A DNA stretch of 64,000 bases from contig CAWENQ010000004.1 in NCBI GenBank assembly GCA_963810485.1, positions 992,001 to 1,056,000 of the forward strand. Reading direction: 5' to 3'. Below the pieces are notes generated by a model, which made no database searches, was not told where the DNA came from, and saw only the letters and a program-made list of their open reading frames with translations. Positions 8,540 to 16,596 of this stretch are shown in pieces. Source of the DNA: DATKFM01 sp963810485. Its GTDB lineage: Bacteria > Pseudomonadota > Alphaproteobacteria > Dongiales > Dongiaceae. Position 1 is the first letter of the stretch; every line of letters begins with the position of its first letter. Made by a program: the position numbers and the translations under genes.

Positions 8540-8546
8540 ACGCTCG

Positions 8547-8897
8547 CTACTTCTGCAGCTCCAGCAGGAAATCCAAATTCAGCGGCAGTTGCGGGCCGAG
8601 CCAGGACGCGTAGTGGGCGTGGTCGTCAAAGTCGTTGCCGCTCAGCGGATGGATCAGCACCGATAGCCCCTCGTGGTTGAGCATCAGCCAGGGCACCAGG
8701 CGCGGAAACTCCTCCACCGCGAACGCCACCTGGTACATCGACTGCGGATGCGGGCCGATCGGCTTGTCATGCCAGCGGCCGAGCTGGACGGTGAATTTAG
8801 CGCCGAGCAACTCGCGAATTCGCTCCGCTGCCGCGCGGGTTTCCGGGGCGTAGTAGATATGGGCGTGATAGCCGGTGATGGTGGCGGGGTCTGGCAT
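8547..8897 (-). CDS. DOPA 4,5-dioxygenase family protein
   Basis: A 116-residue protein starting MPDPATITGYHAHIYY, the N-terminal signature of the DOPA 4,5-dioxygenase family (ferredoxin-like fold). Conserved histidines occur in YHAHIYY, GPHPQSMYQVAF and LIHPLSGND. In fungi the enzyme makes betalamic acid precursors; bacterial roles are mostly unknown. It is the last gene of the minus-strand dpp–hyuA–hyuB run, 16 bases after hyuB. A start at 8930 (MKGSHSN) that would overlap hyuB is possible. Its presence hints at aromatic or ring-cleaving chemistry in this operon, which is inference. Confidence 0.85.
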   Translation of the reverse strand: MPDPATITGYHAHIYYAPETRAAAERIRELLGAKFTVQLGRWHDKPIGPHPQSMYQVAFAVEEFPRLVPWLMLNHEGLSVLIHPLSGNDFDDHAHYASWLGPQLPLNLDFLLELQK

Positions 8898-8913
8898 ACT
8901 ACGTGTCGCGTTG

Positions 8914-10581
8914 CTATGCGAGCCCTTCATCCCGGTCGCGTTTCGTGAGTTCGGCATCCCGTTTATTTGGGTCGCCCCAGCCGCCACCGCCGGCGCCAAC
9001 CAGGCGGAGGACGTCGCCCTTGCGCAGCACTTCGCCAATGACCTTGCTCTTCAGGCGCTTCTCGTTCGGCTTGCCGGGGTTGATCTGCATCGCTGCCTTG
9101 CCGCCGGGGCCGCCCCCAGCGAGACCCCAGGGGGCGGTATCGGGGCGGGTCTGCTGCACATAGCCGCCGATCACGCTGCGCTCGCTGAGATGCTCGTAGT
9201 CCCTGATGATGCCGAGGCCGCCGCGATGCTGGCCTGCGCCGCCGGAGCCAGGCACCAGCTCGGAGCGCGTGACGCGGAAGGGCGAGAGCGTCTCCATCAC
9301 CTCGGCCGACAAGAGCGCACAATTGCCGCCATGGGTGTCCACCACATCCATGCCGTCGCCGCCCTCATGGCCGCCCATACCGCCGCCGACGATGTCGGAG
9401 ATCACGTAGTAGGGCTGGGCGCTGTTGGAGCCGTTGCGCTTTTCCGGGCGGTCGTCGAAGCCGCCGGCGCAGAAGGTCGGAAAACTGACCTGGCAGCCGG
9501 CGGAGGCGCGGCCGGGCGCCAGCGGCGCCATGGCCTTCAGCACGCAATCCGCCAGCGCCTGCTGGGTCAGATGGCGCACGGAAACAGCGGCGGGCCGGCG
9601 CGGATTGAGCACCGAGCCCTCGGGCACGACCAGCTTCACCGGCCGGTTGCAGCCTTCGTTCTGGGCAATCTCCGGCGCCAGGATGCATTTCACGGCATAG
9701 TTCATCATCGACAGCGTCGAGGCCGCCGGGACGTTGAGCGCGTTGTCCCGCTGATCCGAGGTGCCGGTGAAATCCACGGTGAGGCCGTCGCCGGCGACGG
9801 TGACCGCCACCTTGATGCGGATCGGATCGTCAGTGGTGACGTCGTCCTCGATCAGCACCTCGGCTTCGTGGCGGCCCTTGGGCAAGCCGGCCAGCACGCG
9901 GCGCATGTAGGTTTCGGCATAGTCGATGCAGCTTTGTGTCAGGGCCGCCGCACGCTCGGTGCCATGCTGGCCCCAGAGCTCGGCGATGCGCCGCTCGCCG
10001 GTGCGGCAGCCGGCGATCTGGGCGCGGAGGTCGCCTTGGCAGGAATAGGGATCGCGCACATTGGCGGCGACGATGTCGAAGATTACCTGGTTCGGCCGGC
10101 CTTCCTCCAGCAGCTTCAGCGGCGGCAGGATCAGCCCCTCGGCGAAGATCTCGATATTGTCGGCGGCCTCGGTGCCCGGGATTTTGCCGCCGATGTCGAT
10201 GTGGTGGGCGATGGTGGAGGTGACGGCGACGATCTTGCCCTCGAAATACACCGGGCTGAACAGCACGATGTCCATGGTGTGGGTGCAGCCCCGGAAGGGA
10301 TCGTTGCAGACGATCACGTCGCCGGGCTTCCAGCTCTCCAGCGGCACCGCCTTGGCAACGTGGCTCAGCGCCGTGGACATGATGCCCAACTGCGCCGGGA
10401 TGGTTTCCGCCTGGGCCATCATCTCGCCTGCGGGCGTGAACAGGCCGCAGGAGTAATCGTACATGTCCCAGATGATGGAGGAGAAGGCGGCGCGGCGGAG
10501 TGCCATGGACATTTCCTCGGCGATGCCGACGAGCTGCCGCTGGAACACGTCGCGGGAGATGGCGTCGATGTTGGTGGGCAT
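8914..10581 (-). CDS. hyuB: N-methylhydantoinase B / 5-oxoprolinase beta-type subunit (HyuB)
   Basis: 555 residues. It starts MPTNIDAISRDVFQRQLVGIAEEMS and holds the HyuB hallmarks PGDVIVCNDPFRGCTHTMDI, DFTGTSDQ, NPRRPAAVSVRH and SGGAGQHRGGLG. With HyuA it forms ATP-dependent hydantoinase, oxoprolinase or acetone-carboxylase-like enzymes that open lactam rings; the substrate cannot be read from sequence. The ATG at 10581 has GAGGTG 10 bases upstream; a TTG at 10617 would add 12 residues without support. A palindromic repeat separates it from hyuA. Confidence 0.93.
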   Translation of the reverse strand: MPTNIDAISRDVFQRQLVGIAEEMSMALRRAAFSSIIWDMYDYSCGLFTPAGEMMAQAETIPAQLGIMSTALSHVAKAVPLESWKPGDVIVCNDPFRGCTHTMDIVLFSPVYFEGKIVAVTSTIAHHIDIGGKIPGTEAADNIEIFAEGLILPPLKLLEEGRPNQVIFDIVAANVRDPYSCQGDLRAQIAGCRTGERRIAELWGQHGTERAAALTQSCIDYAETYMRRVLAGLPKGRHEAEVLIEDDVTTDDPIRIKVAVTVAGDGLTVDFTGTSDQRDNALNVPAASTLSMMNYAVKCILAPEIAQNEGCNRPVKLVVPEGSVLNPRRPAAVSVRHLTQQALADCVLKAMAPLAPGRASAGCQVSFPTFCAGGFDDRPEKRNGSNSAQPYYVISDIVGGGMGGHEGGDGMDVVDTHGGNCALLSAEVMETLSPFRVTRSELVPGSGGAGQHRGGLGIIRDYEHLSERSVIGGYVQQTRPDTAPWGLAGGGPGGKAAMQINPGKPNEKRLKSKVIGEVLRKGDVLRLVGAGGGGWGDPNKRDAELTKRDRDEGLA

Positions 10582-10623
10582 GAGCAATTGCACCTCAGAG
10601 ACCAAATCGGTGATCAAGAAGAT

Positions 10624-10718
10624 TTCACCACAAAGTCACAAAGGACACAAAGCGGCCGGTGAGCGTCAGATCCGGTCGAAGCACCGTGCTTTCGTGATCT
10701 TCGTGACTTTGTGGTGAA
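10624..10718. repeat. Palindromic repeat element inside the hyu operon
   Basis: TTCACCACAAAGTCAC (10624-10639) is exactly inverted as GTGACTTTGTGGTGAA (10703-10718), and the arms continue imperfectly inward (CACAAAG against CACGAAA on the complement). This is the widespread TTCACCACAAAG...CTTTGTGGTGAA intergenic repeat type found in many bacteria, about 95 bases long here. It fills most of the gap between hyuA and hyuB, so the folded mRNA could change the ratio of the two subunits. Confidence 0.75.
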
Positions 10719-10737
10719 CCCTTTTTTTCTCGCCTCC

Positions 10738-12816
10738 CTATGCCGTCGCCCGGATGCGCATCACGCCGCCGCGGTCGACTGTGGCCACCTGGTCCGGCAG
10801 CACCAGGATCGTCGAGTCGCGCTGCTCGGCGATGGCGGGGCCGGGAATGACATGGCCGCGGCGGAGATCGTCGCGGCGGTAGATCGTCGTGTCCATCCAC
10901 CCGTTCGCGCGATCCATGTAGACACGGCGGCGGGAGCTGGGTTGAGGGGCTGTGGAGACTTCGGCGGGCTCCGCGGGCGCCGGCGGCTTGGGGACGCGGC
11001 CGAAGCCTTCGGCGCGGAGATTGACGAACTCCACGGGTACGGCGGCGTCGGCGTGGCCATAGGCCTTGTCATGGGCAGCGTGGAAATCGTCGGCGAGTTT
11101 CGCGGCATCCCACCATCCGCCGGCGGCACCGTTGGCGGGCGGCGCAGTGAGCGGAATGCCGAGACGGTGGAATTGGCCGACGCAGCGCATGTCGGCCATG
11201 TAGCGGAAATAGCGCTGATCGGCCTTCACACCGTCGCGCGCCAGCTGTTCCTCGAGATCGGCGCGCAACGCTTGCAGGCGCGTGGCCATATCCTTGGCCG
11301 TCACGCCGGCCAGCGGCACCTGCCATGCGGCTTGCGCGGTGTGACGCAGGTCGGTCATCAGCAGGCCGGACGCAGCGAACACGCCGGGATGGCGCGGCGC
11401 GATCACCTCGGCCATGCCGAGCTCCCGCGCCATATAGGCGGCATAGACCGGTCCGGCGCCGCCGAAGGCGAGCAGCGAGAAGCCCCTGATATCGTGGCCG
11501 CGCTCCACCGAGAGCGTGCGGATCGCCTGGATCATGTTGGCGTTGGCCACGGCGACGATGCCGGAGGCGGCTTCCTCCAGGCTCAGGCCCAGCGGCTTTG
11601 CCACGTTGCGCTCCACCGCCTCGCGGGCTTTATCCGCGTCCAGCGGCAGATCGCCGCCGAGAAACGCGCCGGGATCGAGAATGCCCAGCGCGACGCAGGC
11701 ATCAGTGTTGGTGGCGCTGGTACCGCCGCGGCCATAGCAGGCGGGGCCAGGAACGGCGCCGGCCGATTGCGGGCCGACTTTCAATGCGCCGCCGACATCG
11801 ACCCAGGCGATGGATCCGCCGCCGGCCGAGATAGTCTCGATATCCAGCGTCGGCAGGCGCAGCGGCTGGCCGTCCAGCTCGCGGCCCGGCACCATCGTCG
11901 GCGATCCGTCGATGATGACGGAGAAATCCGCCGAGGTTCCGCCCATGTCGAACGTCACCATGTTGGCGACACCGAGACCCCGCGCCAAAGCGGCGCCGGC
12001 GATGACGCCGCCGGCGGGGCCGGAGAGCAGCATGTGCGCGGGATTGTCCCGGGCGGCGCGGGGCGTGGCGGCGCCGCCGTCGCTGCGCATCAGCCGCAAG
12101 GGTGCTTCGACGCCGATCTCTGCCAGGCGCTGCTCCACCATCCGCACATAGCGGTCGATCACCGGCCCGACATAGGCGGCGACGGCGGTGGTGTTGGCGC
12201 GCGGATATTCCTCGATCTCCGGGTTGACGCGGCTTGAGAGATAGATCGGCACTTCCGGCAGCTTCGCCCGGATCGCGCTCTCGATCATCCGCTCATGGGC
12301 GGGATTGAGATGGGCGAAGACCAGGCAGACGGCGACAGACTGCGGTTCTAGCTTGGCGACGTCGCCGGCGACACGCTCCGCTTCCGCCTTCGTCAGCGCC
12401 AACACCACATTGCCGAAAGCATCGATGCGCTCGGCCGCTTCGACCGTGCGCGAGCGCGGCACCACGGCCGGCGGTTTCGCATCGGTCAGGGAATAGAGGT
12501 TCGGCCGCTGCTGATCGCCGATCACCAGGATGTCGCGGAAGCCCGCCGTGGCGACGAAGGCGACCTTGGCGCCGTTGCGGGTCAGGAAGGCATTGGTGCC
12601 GACGGTGAAGCCATGGACGAAGAGATCGATATCGCCGGGCCGCAGGCCCGCTTGCGCCGCGATGCGCTTGATGCCTTCGGCGATGCCCGCGGCCGAGCCG
12701 GTTCCTTCCGACGACACCTTGTCCAGATGAACGCGGCCGGCGCCGGTCACAGGATCGACATCGACCAGCACCAGATCGGTGAATGTTCCGCCTACATCAG
12801 CCGCGAGATAGCGCAT
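10738..12816 (-). CDS. hyuA: N-methylhydantoinase A / 5-oxoprolinase alpha-type subunit (HyuA)
   Basis: 692 residues of the hydantoinase A/oxoprolinase family. The N-terminus RYLAADVGGTFTDLVLVD is the ATP-binding Hydant_A_N signature; VTFDMGGTSADFSV and the SAGGGSIAWVD segment are further actin-fold nucleotide-binding motifs. It pairs with HyuB for ATP-driven ring opening of hydantoins, 5-oxoproline or related lactams. It begins 39 bases after the last dpp transporter gene on the same strand, indicating co-transcription. No good ribosome-binding site precedes the ATG. Confidence 0.93.
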   Translation of the reverse strand: MRYLAADVGGTFTDLVLVDVDPVTGAGRVHLDKVSSEGTGSAAGIAEGIKRIAAQAGLRPGDIDLFVHGFTVGTNAFLTRNGAKVAFVATAGFRDILVIGDQQRPNLYSLTDAKPPAVVPRSRTVEAAERIDAFGNVVLALTKAEAERVAGDVAKLEPQSVAVCLVFAHLNPAHERMIESAIRAKLPEVPIYLSSRVNPEIEEYPRANTTAVAAYVGPVIDRYVRMVEQRLAEIGVEAPLRLMRSDGGAATPRAARDNPAHMLLSGPAGGVIAGAALARGLGVANMVTFDMGGTSADFSVIIDGSPTMVPGRELDGQPLRLPTLDIETISAGGGSIAWVDVGGALKVGPQSAGAVPGPACYGRGGTSATNTDACVALGILDPGAFLGGDLPLDADKAREAVERNVAKPLGLSLEEAASGIVAVANANMIQAIRTLSVERGHDIRGFSLLAFGGAGPVYAAYMARELGMAEVIAPRHPGVFAASGLLMTDLRHTAQAAWQVPLAGVTAKDMATRLQALRADLEEQLARDGVKADQRYFRYMADMRCVGQFHRLGIPLTAPPANGAAGGWWDAAKLADDFHAAHDKAYGHADAAVPVEFVNLRAEGFGRVPKPPAPAEPAEVSTAPQPSSRRRVYMDRANGWMDTTIYRRDDLRRGHVIPGPAIAEQRDSTILVLPDQVATVDRGGVMRIRATA

Positions 12817-12855
12817 ATGGGGGATCGTAGGTTAGAAGTCCGGGCGGGTCGAGCG

Positions 12856-13632
12856 TCAGGCGACCGCTTCCAGCCGGTCGACGGCGGCGCGGTCATAGCC
12901 GGTGCTGGCCTTGAACAGTTGCTGGCTGTAGGGGTGCGACGGTTCCTGGGCGCGCAGTCGCGCAGCGGTCAGCTCTTCGACGATGACGCCTTCGCGCATG
13001 ACCGACAGCCGGTCGCACATATGGGCGACGACTGCGAGATTATGGCTGACCAGCAGGAAGGTGAGATTGCGCTCGCGCCGCAGCCGCATCAGCAGATTGA
13101 GGATCTCCGCCTGCACCGACACGTCCAGCGCCGAGGTCGGCTCGTCCAGCAGGAGGATGCGCGGCTCCAGGATCAGGGCGCGGGCGATGGCGACGCGCTG
13201 GCGCTGGCCGCCGGAGAGCTGGTGCGGATAGCGGAAGCGGAAGCTGGCATCGAGGCCGACATCCGATAGCGCCGCGGCGATGCGCCGGTTCACATCGCCA
13301 AGTCCATGGATCGCCACCGGCTCGGCCAGCGCGCGGTCCACGGTCTGGCGCGGATGCAGCGAGGCATAGGGATCCTGGAACACCATCTGCACCAGCTTGT
13401 GAAAGGCGCGGTCGCGCTTCGGTTCTTGCGGCCGGCCGGCGATGGTGACCGCGCCGCTCCAGTTGCGCAGCAGGCCGCTGAGCACCCGCAGGACCGTCGA
13501 TTTGCCGGAGCCGGATTCGCCGACCAGGCCGTAGGATTCCCCTTCGGGGACATGGAAATTGACGCCGCGCACCGCATGGACGGCGGCTACGCCGCTGCCG
13601 AACACGACCTTGAGATCGCTGACGTCGATCAT
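12856..13632 (-). CDS. dppF: Peptide ABC transporter ATP-binding protein, DppF/OppF type
   Basis: 258 residues with Walker A GESGSGKS, the signature LSGGQRQRVAIARAL, Walker B ILLLDEPTSALDVSVQ and the switch histidine in LLVSHNLAV. The C-terminal SHPYSQQLF is the oligopeptide-transporter type tail, here on the short side. It starts with an ATGA overlap on the stop of the preceding ATPase gene. With its partner it powers uptake of peptides or related compounds through the DppBC pore. Confidence 0.92.
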   Translation of the reverse strand: MIDVSDLKVVFGSGVAAVHAVRGVNFHVPEGESYGLVGESGSGKSTVLRVLSGLLRNWSGAVTIAGRPQEPKRDRAFHKLVQMVFQDPYASLHPRQTVDRALAEPVAIHGLGDVNRRIAAALSDVGLDASFRFRYPHQLSGGQRQRVAIARALILEPRILLLDEPTSALDVSVQAEILNLLMRLRRERNLTFLLVSHNLAVVAHMCDRLSVMREGVIVEELTAARLRAQEPSHPYSQQLFKASTGYDRAAVDRLEAVA

Positions 13633-14483
13633 GCCACCGGCTCCGCGCTCCAGGCCGGATCGCGGCGCAGCACCGGCAGATCGCCCGCGGGCCGGTCGAT
13701 GCGCGGCAGAGAGTCCAGCAGGCCCCGGGTGTAGGGATGCTGTGCATTATGCAGATCGGCGGCGCGGCAGGTCTCGACGATGCGGCCGGCATACATGATC
13801 AGCACACGGTCGCAGAAGGACGCCACCAGATTGAGATCGTGGCTGATGAAGATCAGTCCCATGCCGCGCCGGCTGACGAGATCGTCGATGATTGCCAGCA
13901 CTTGCATCTGCACGGTGACATCGAGGGCGGAGGTGGGCTCGTCGGCGATCAGCAGGTCGGGATCGCGGATCAGCATCATGGCGATCATCGCTCGCTGCCC
14001 CATGCCGCCGGAGAGCTCGTGGGGATAGGCGGCATAGACCCTTTCGGGGTCGCGGATGCGCACCGCGGCCAGCATTTCCAGGCTGCGCTCGCGCGCCTGT
14101 GCCTTGGGTACGCCGCTGTTGGCGCGATAGGACTCGGCGATCTGGCGGCCGATGGTCATCACGGGATTAAGGGAGAATTTCGGATCCTGCATCACCATGG
14201 ATATCCGCTTGCCCCGGATGCGCCGCATCTCCCGGCTGCCGGCGCGCAGCAGATCGGTGCCCTCGAAGTCGAGCTTGCGCGCGGTCACCTCGCCTGGCGA
14301 CGGCACCAGGCGCAGGACGGCGCGGCCCGTCATGGATTTGCCGGAACCGGATTCGCCGACGATGCCCAGCTTCTCGCGGCCGACATTGAAACTGACACCG
14401 CGCACAGCATGAACCAGACCCTGGCGCGTGGCGAAACGCACATGCAGGTCCTCGACCGATAGCAGAGGTCCGCTGTCGTTCAT
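13629..14483 (-). CDS. dppD: Peptide ABC transporter ATP-binding protein, DppD/OppD type
   Basis: 284 residues. Walker A GESGSGKSM, signature LSGGMGQRAMIAMML, Walker B LLIADEPTSALDVTVQ, and the C-terminal HPYTRGLLDSLPRID characteristic of OppD/DppD. The ATG at 14483 overlaps the dppC stop (ATGA), and the gene in turn overlaps dppF the same way, so B-C-D-F are translationally coupled. In the signature, GGMGQ replaces the usual GGQRQ/GGMRQ. Confidence 0.92.
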   Translation of the reverse strand: MNDSGPLLSVEDLHVRFATRQGLVHAVRGVSFNVGREKLGIVGESGSGKSMTGRAVLRLVPSPGEVTARKLDFEGTDLLRAGSREMRRIRGKRISMVMQDPKFSLNPVMTIGRQIAESYRANSGVPKAQARERSLEMLAAVRIRDPERVYAAYPHELSGGMGQRAMIAMMLIRDPDLLIADEPTSALDVTVQMQVLAIIDDLVSRRGMGLIFISHDLNLVASFCDRVLIMYAGRIVETCRAADLHNAQHPYTRGLLDSLPRIDRPAGDLPVLRRDPAWSAEPVA

Positions 14484-15397
14484 CGCTGCTTCGGGTCGAG
14501 CACGTCGCGCAACCCGTCTCCCAGCAAATTGAAGCCCAGGCTGACAATGAAGATGGCAATGCCTGGGATGGTCGCCACCCACCATTGCTCAAGGATGAAA
14601 TCGCGGCCTGCGGCAACCATGGCGCCCCATTCCGGCAGCGGCGGCTGGGCGCCGAGGCCGAGGAAACCCAGGCCGGCCGCCGTCAGGATGATGCCCGCCA
14701 TGTCCAGCGTGACGCGGATAATCACCGAGGAAAGACAGAGAGGCACGATATGGCGCAGCACGATGCGGCCGGGTGACGCTCCTTGCAGCCGTGCGGCGGC
14801 GATGAAGTCGCTGCTGCGCAGCGCCAGCGTTTCCGCGCGCGCGACTCGGGCGTAAGGCGGCCAGGAGGTGAGTGCGATGGCGATGACCGCGTTCTCGATG
14901 CCCGGGCCGAGAGCGGCGACGAAGGCCAGCGCCAACACCAGCCGGGGAAAGGCGAGGAACACGTCGGTGATGCGCATCAGCACGGTATCGACGATTCCGC
15001 CGGCATAGCCGGCGATTGTGCCGATCAGCAAACCGGCGGGTGCGGCAAGAATCGCGACGAGCACGACGATGATCAGCGTGAGATGGGCGCCATGGATGAC
15101 GCGGGTATAGATATCGCGCCCGAGCTGGTCGGTGCCGAACCAATGATCGCCCGAAGGGGGCAGCAAGCGGTTCACCAGATCCTGGCCATACGGCGTGCCG
15201 GGCGCCAGCAGCGGCGACAGGATCGCCACCAGCAGCAGCGCAACGATGATCGCCAGCCCGGCCATCGCTAGCGGATTGCCCCTCAGCTTGAGCCAGGCGA
15301 GATAGGCGTTGCCGCAGCGCGCCTGCCAGCGGGATCCGGGCGCTGACGCCAGCAGCCAGGCGCGAAGGCCCTGTTCCGGGGCGGCGCTGACGCTCAT
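14480..15397 (-). CDS. dppC: Peptide ABC transporter permease, DppC type
   Basis: 305 residues. After a cytoplasmic N-terminus come six predicted membrane helices and the permease (EAA) loop EWGAMVAAGRDF... preceded by DFIAAARLQGASPGRIVLRHIVP, typical of DppC. The periplasmic motif HWFGTDQLGRDIYTRVIHGA is also diagnostic. The ATG at 15397 overlaps the dppB stop as ATGA; sequence upstream in this frame is not protein-like. It forms the membrane pore with DppB. Confidence 0.92.
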   Translation of the reverse strand: MSVSAAPEQGLRAWLLASAPGSRWQARCGNAYLAWLKLRGNPLAMAGLAIIVALLLVAILSPLLAPGTPYGQDLVNRLLPPSGDHWFGTDQLGRDIYTRVIHGAHLTLIIVVLVAILAAPAGLLIGTIAGYAGGIVDTVLMRITDVFLAFPRLVLALAFVAALGPGIENAVIAIALTSWPPYARVARAETLALRSSDFIAAARLQGASPGRIVLRHIVPLCLSSVIIRVTLDMAGIILTAAGLGFLGLGAQPPLPEWGAMVAAGRDFILEQWWVATIPGIAIFIVSLGFNLLGDGLRDVLDPKQR

Positions 15398-16458
15398 CGC
15401 GACCTCGGGTCGAGAATGCGGTAGAGGAAATCGGACAGCAGATTGAGGCCGATGAAAGCCGTACCGACGACGAAGGTGCCGGCGAGCACGGCGTTCATGT
15501 CGGCGTTGAACAGCGAGTCCGTGATGTAGCGGCCGAGGCCGGGCCAGGCGAAGACAGTCTCCGTCAGCACCGCGCCCTCCAGCAGCGAGGCGTAACTGAG
15601 GGCGATGACCGTAACCAAGGGCAGCATGGCATTGCCCAGGGCATGGCGCCAGACGACGCGGAACTCGGACAAGCCCTTGACCCGCGCCGCCGTCACGTAT
15701 TCCTGGCTCAGCTGCTCGATCATGAAGCTGCGTGTCATGCGGCTGATATAGGCAAGCGAGTAGTAGCCGAGGATCGATACCGGCAGCATCAGGTGGCTGA
15801 CCGCGTTGAAGAAGATGTCCCACTCCCGTGCAATGGCGGCATCGACCAACATGATGCCGGTGAGGGGATCGACGATGTCTTCGTAGAAGACATCCAGGCG
15901 GCCGGTGCCCGAGGCCCACTCGAGCCATTTGTAGAACACCACGAGGCCCACGATGCCGAGCCAGAACACCGGCACGGAATAGCCGACGAGGCCCAGGACG
16001 CGGATGATGTGATCGGGCCAGCGCCCCTGAAACTTGGCCGCCAGGACGCCCATGGGCACGCCGACGAGGGCGCCCAGAATGGTCGCCAGGGTTGCCAGTT
16101 CGATCGTCGCGGGAAAGAAGCGGATGATGTCATCGATGACCGGCTTGCTGGTGATCACGGACTTGCCGAAATCGCCCTGCAACACCTTCGTCATGTAGAG
16201 CCAAAACTGATAGTAGAGCGGCTCGTCCAGCGCGAGTTCCTGGCGCACCCGTGCATAAACATCGGGCAGCGCCCGGTCGCCGACGATGGCCAGCACCGGA
16301 TCGATAGGGATCACCCGCCCGATCAGGAAGGTGACCAAAAGCAGGCCAAAGAAAGTCAGCAGGATCGAGAAGATCAGATTGATCGTCTTCGGCAGCCAGC
16401 CCGCGGCCCAGCGCATTTGCATGGCCGGCGCACCCGTCATTTCGCGGGATTGTGTCAC
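15394..16458 (-). CDS. dppB: Peptide ABC transporter permease, DppB type
   Basis: 354 residues with six membrane segments, the first around residues 27-48. The EAA loop EYVTAARVKGLSEFRVVWRHAL is clear. The large periplasmic loop after helix 1 holds ALDEPLYYQFWLYMTKVLQGDFG, a DppB/OppB signature. The start is either GTG at 16458 or the ATG six codons later (MTGAPAMQM). It follows the binding-protein gene after a strong hairpin. Confidence 0.9.
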   Translation of the reverse strand: MTQSREMTGAPAMQMRWAAGWLPKTINLIFSILLTFFGLLLVTFLIGRVIPIDPVLAIVGDRALPDVYARVRQELALDEPLYYQFWLYMTKVLQGDFGKSVITSKPVIDDIIRFFPATIELATLATILGALVGVPMGVLAAKFQGRWPDHIIRVLGLVGYSVPVFWLGIVGLVVFYKWLEWASGTGRLDVFYEDIVDPLTGIMLVDAAIAREWDIFFNAVSHLMLPVSILGYYSLAYISRMTRSFMIEQLSQEYVTAARVKGLSEFRVVWRHALGNAMLPLVTVIALSYASLLEGAVLTETVFAWPGLGRYITDSLFNADMNAVLAGTFVVGTAFIGLNLLSDFLYRILDPRSR

Positions 16459-16523
16459 GAATAAGTGCCTGTACCTGTACGCGTCAGGAGCCGGCGCGGC
16501 CCGATCGCAGCTCCTCTGATCAT

Positions 16524-16557
16524 GCGGGCCTCATCCCTGTCGTGGGATGAGGCCCGC
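16524..16557. terminator. Perfect 14-bp stem-loop between the binding-protein and permease genes
   Basis: GCGGGCCTCATCCC (16524-16537) and GGGATGAGGCCCGC (16544-16557) form an uninterrupted stem with a 6-base loop. It lies about 40 bases after the binding-protein gene and 66 bases before dppB. There is no T-run. Hairpins in this place commonly protect the upstream binding-protein mRNA and lower permease expression, giving excess binding protein; that role is inference. Confidence 0.65.
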
Positions 16558-16596
16558 GATGTCATGGCGTCGCGGCCGAACCTTGCCGCGGCCCGC

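Noticed and set aside
8875..12237. Two long forward frames opposite hyuB and hyuA (8875-10662, 10711-12237)
   Set aside because: They mirror the third-codon GC bias of the real genes; the translations are His/Arg/Gly-rich without motifs.
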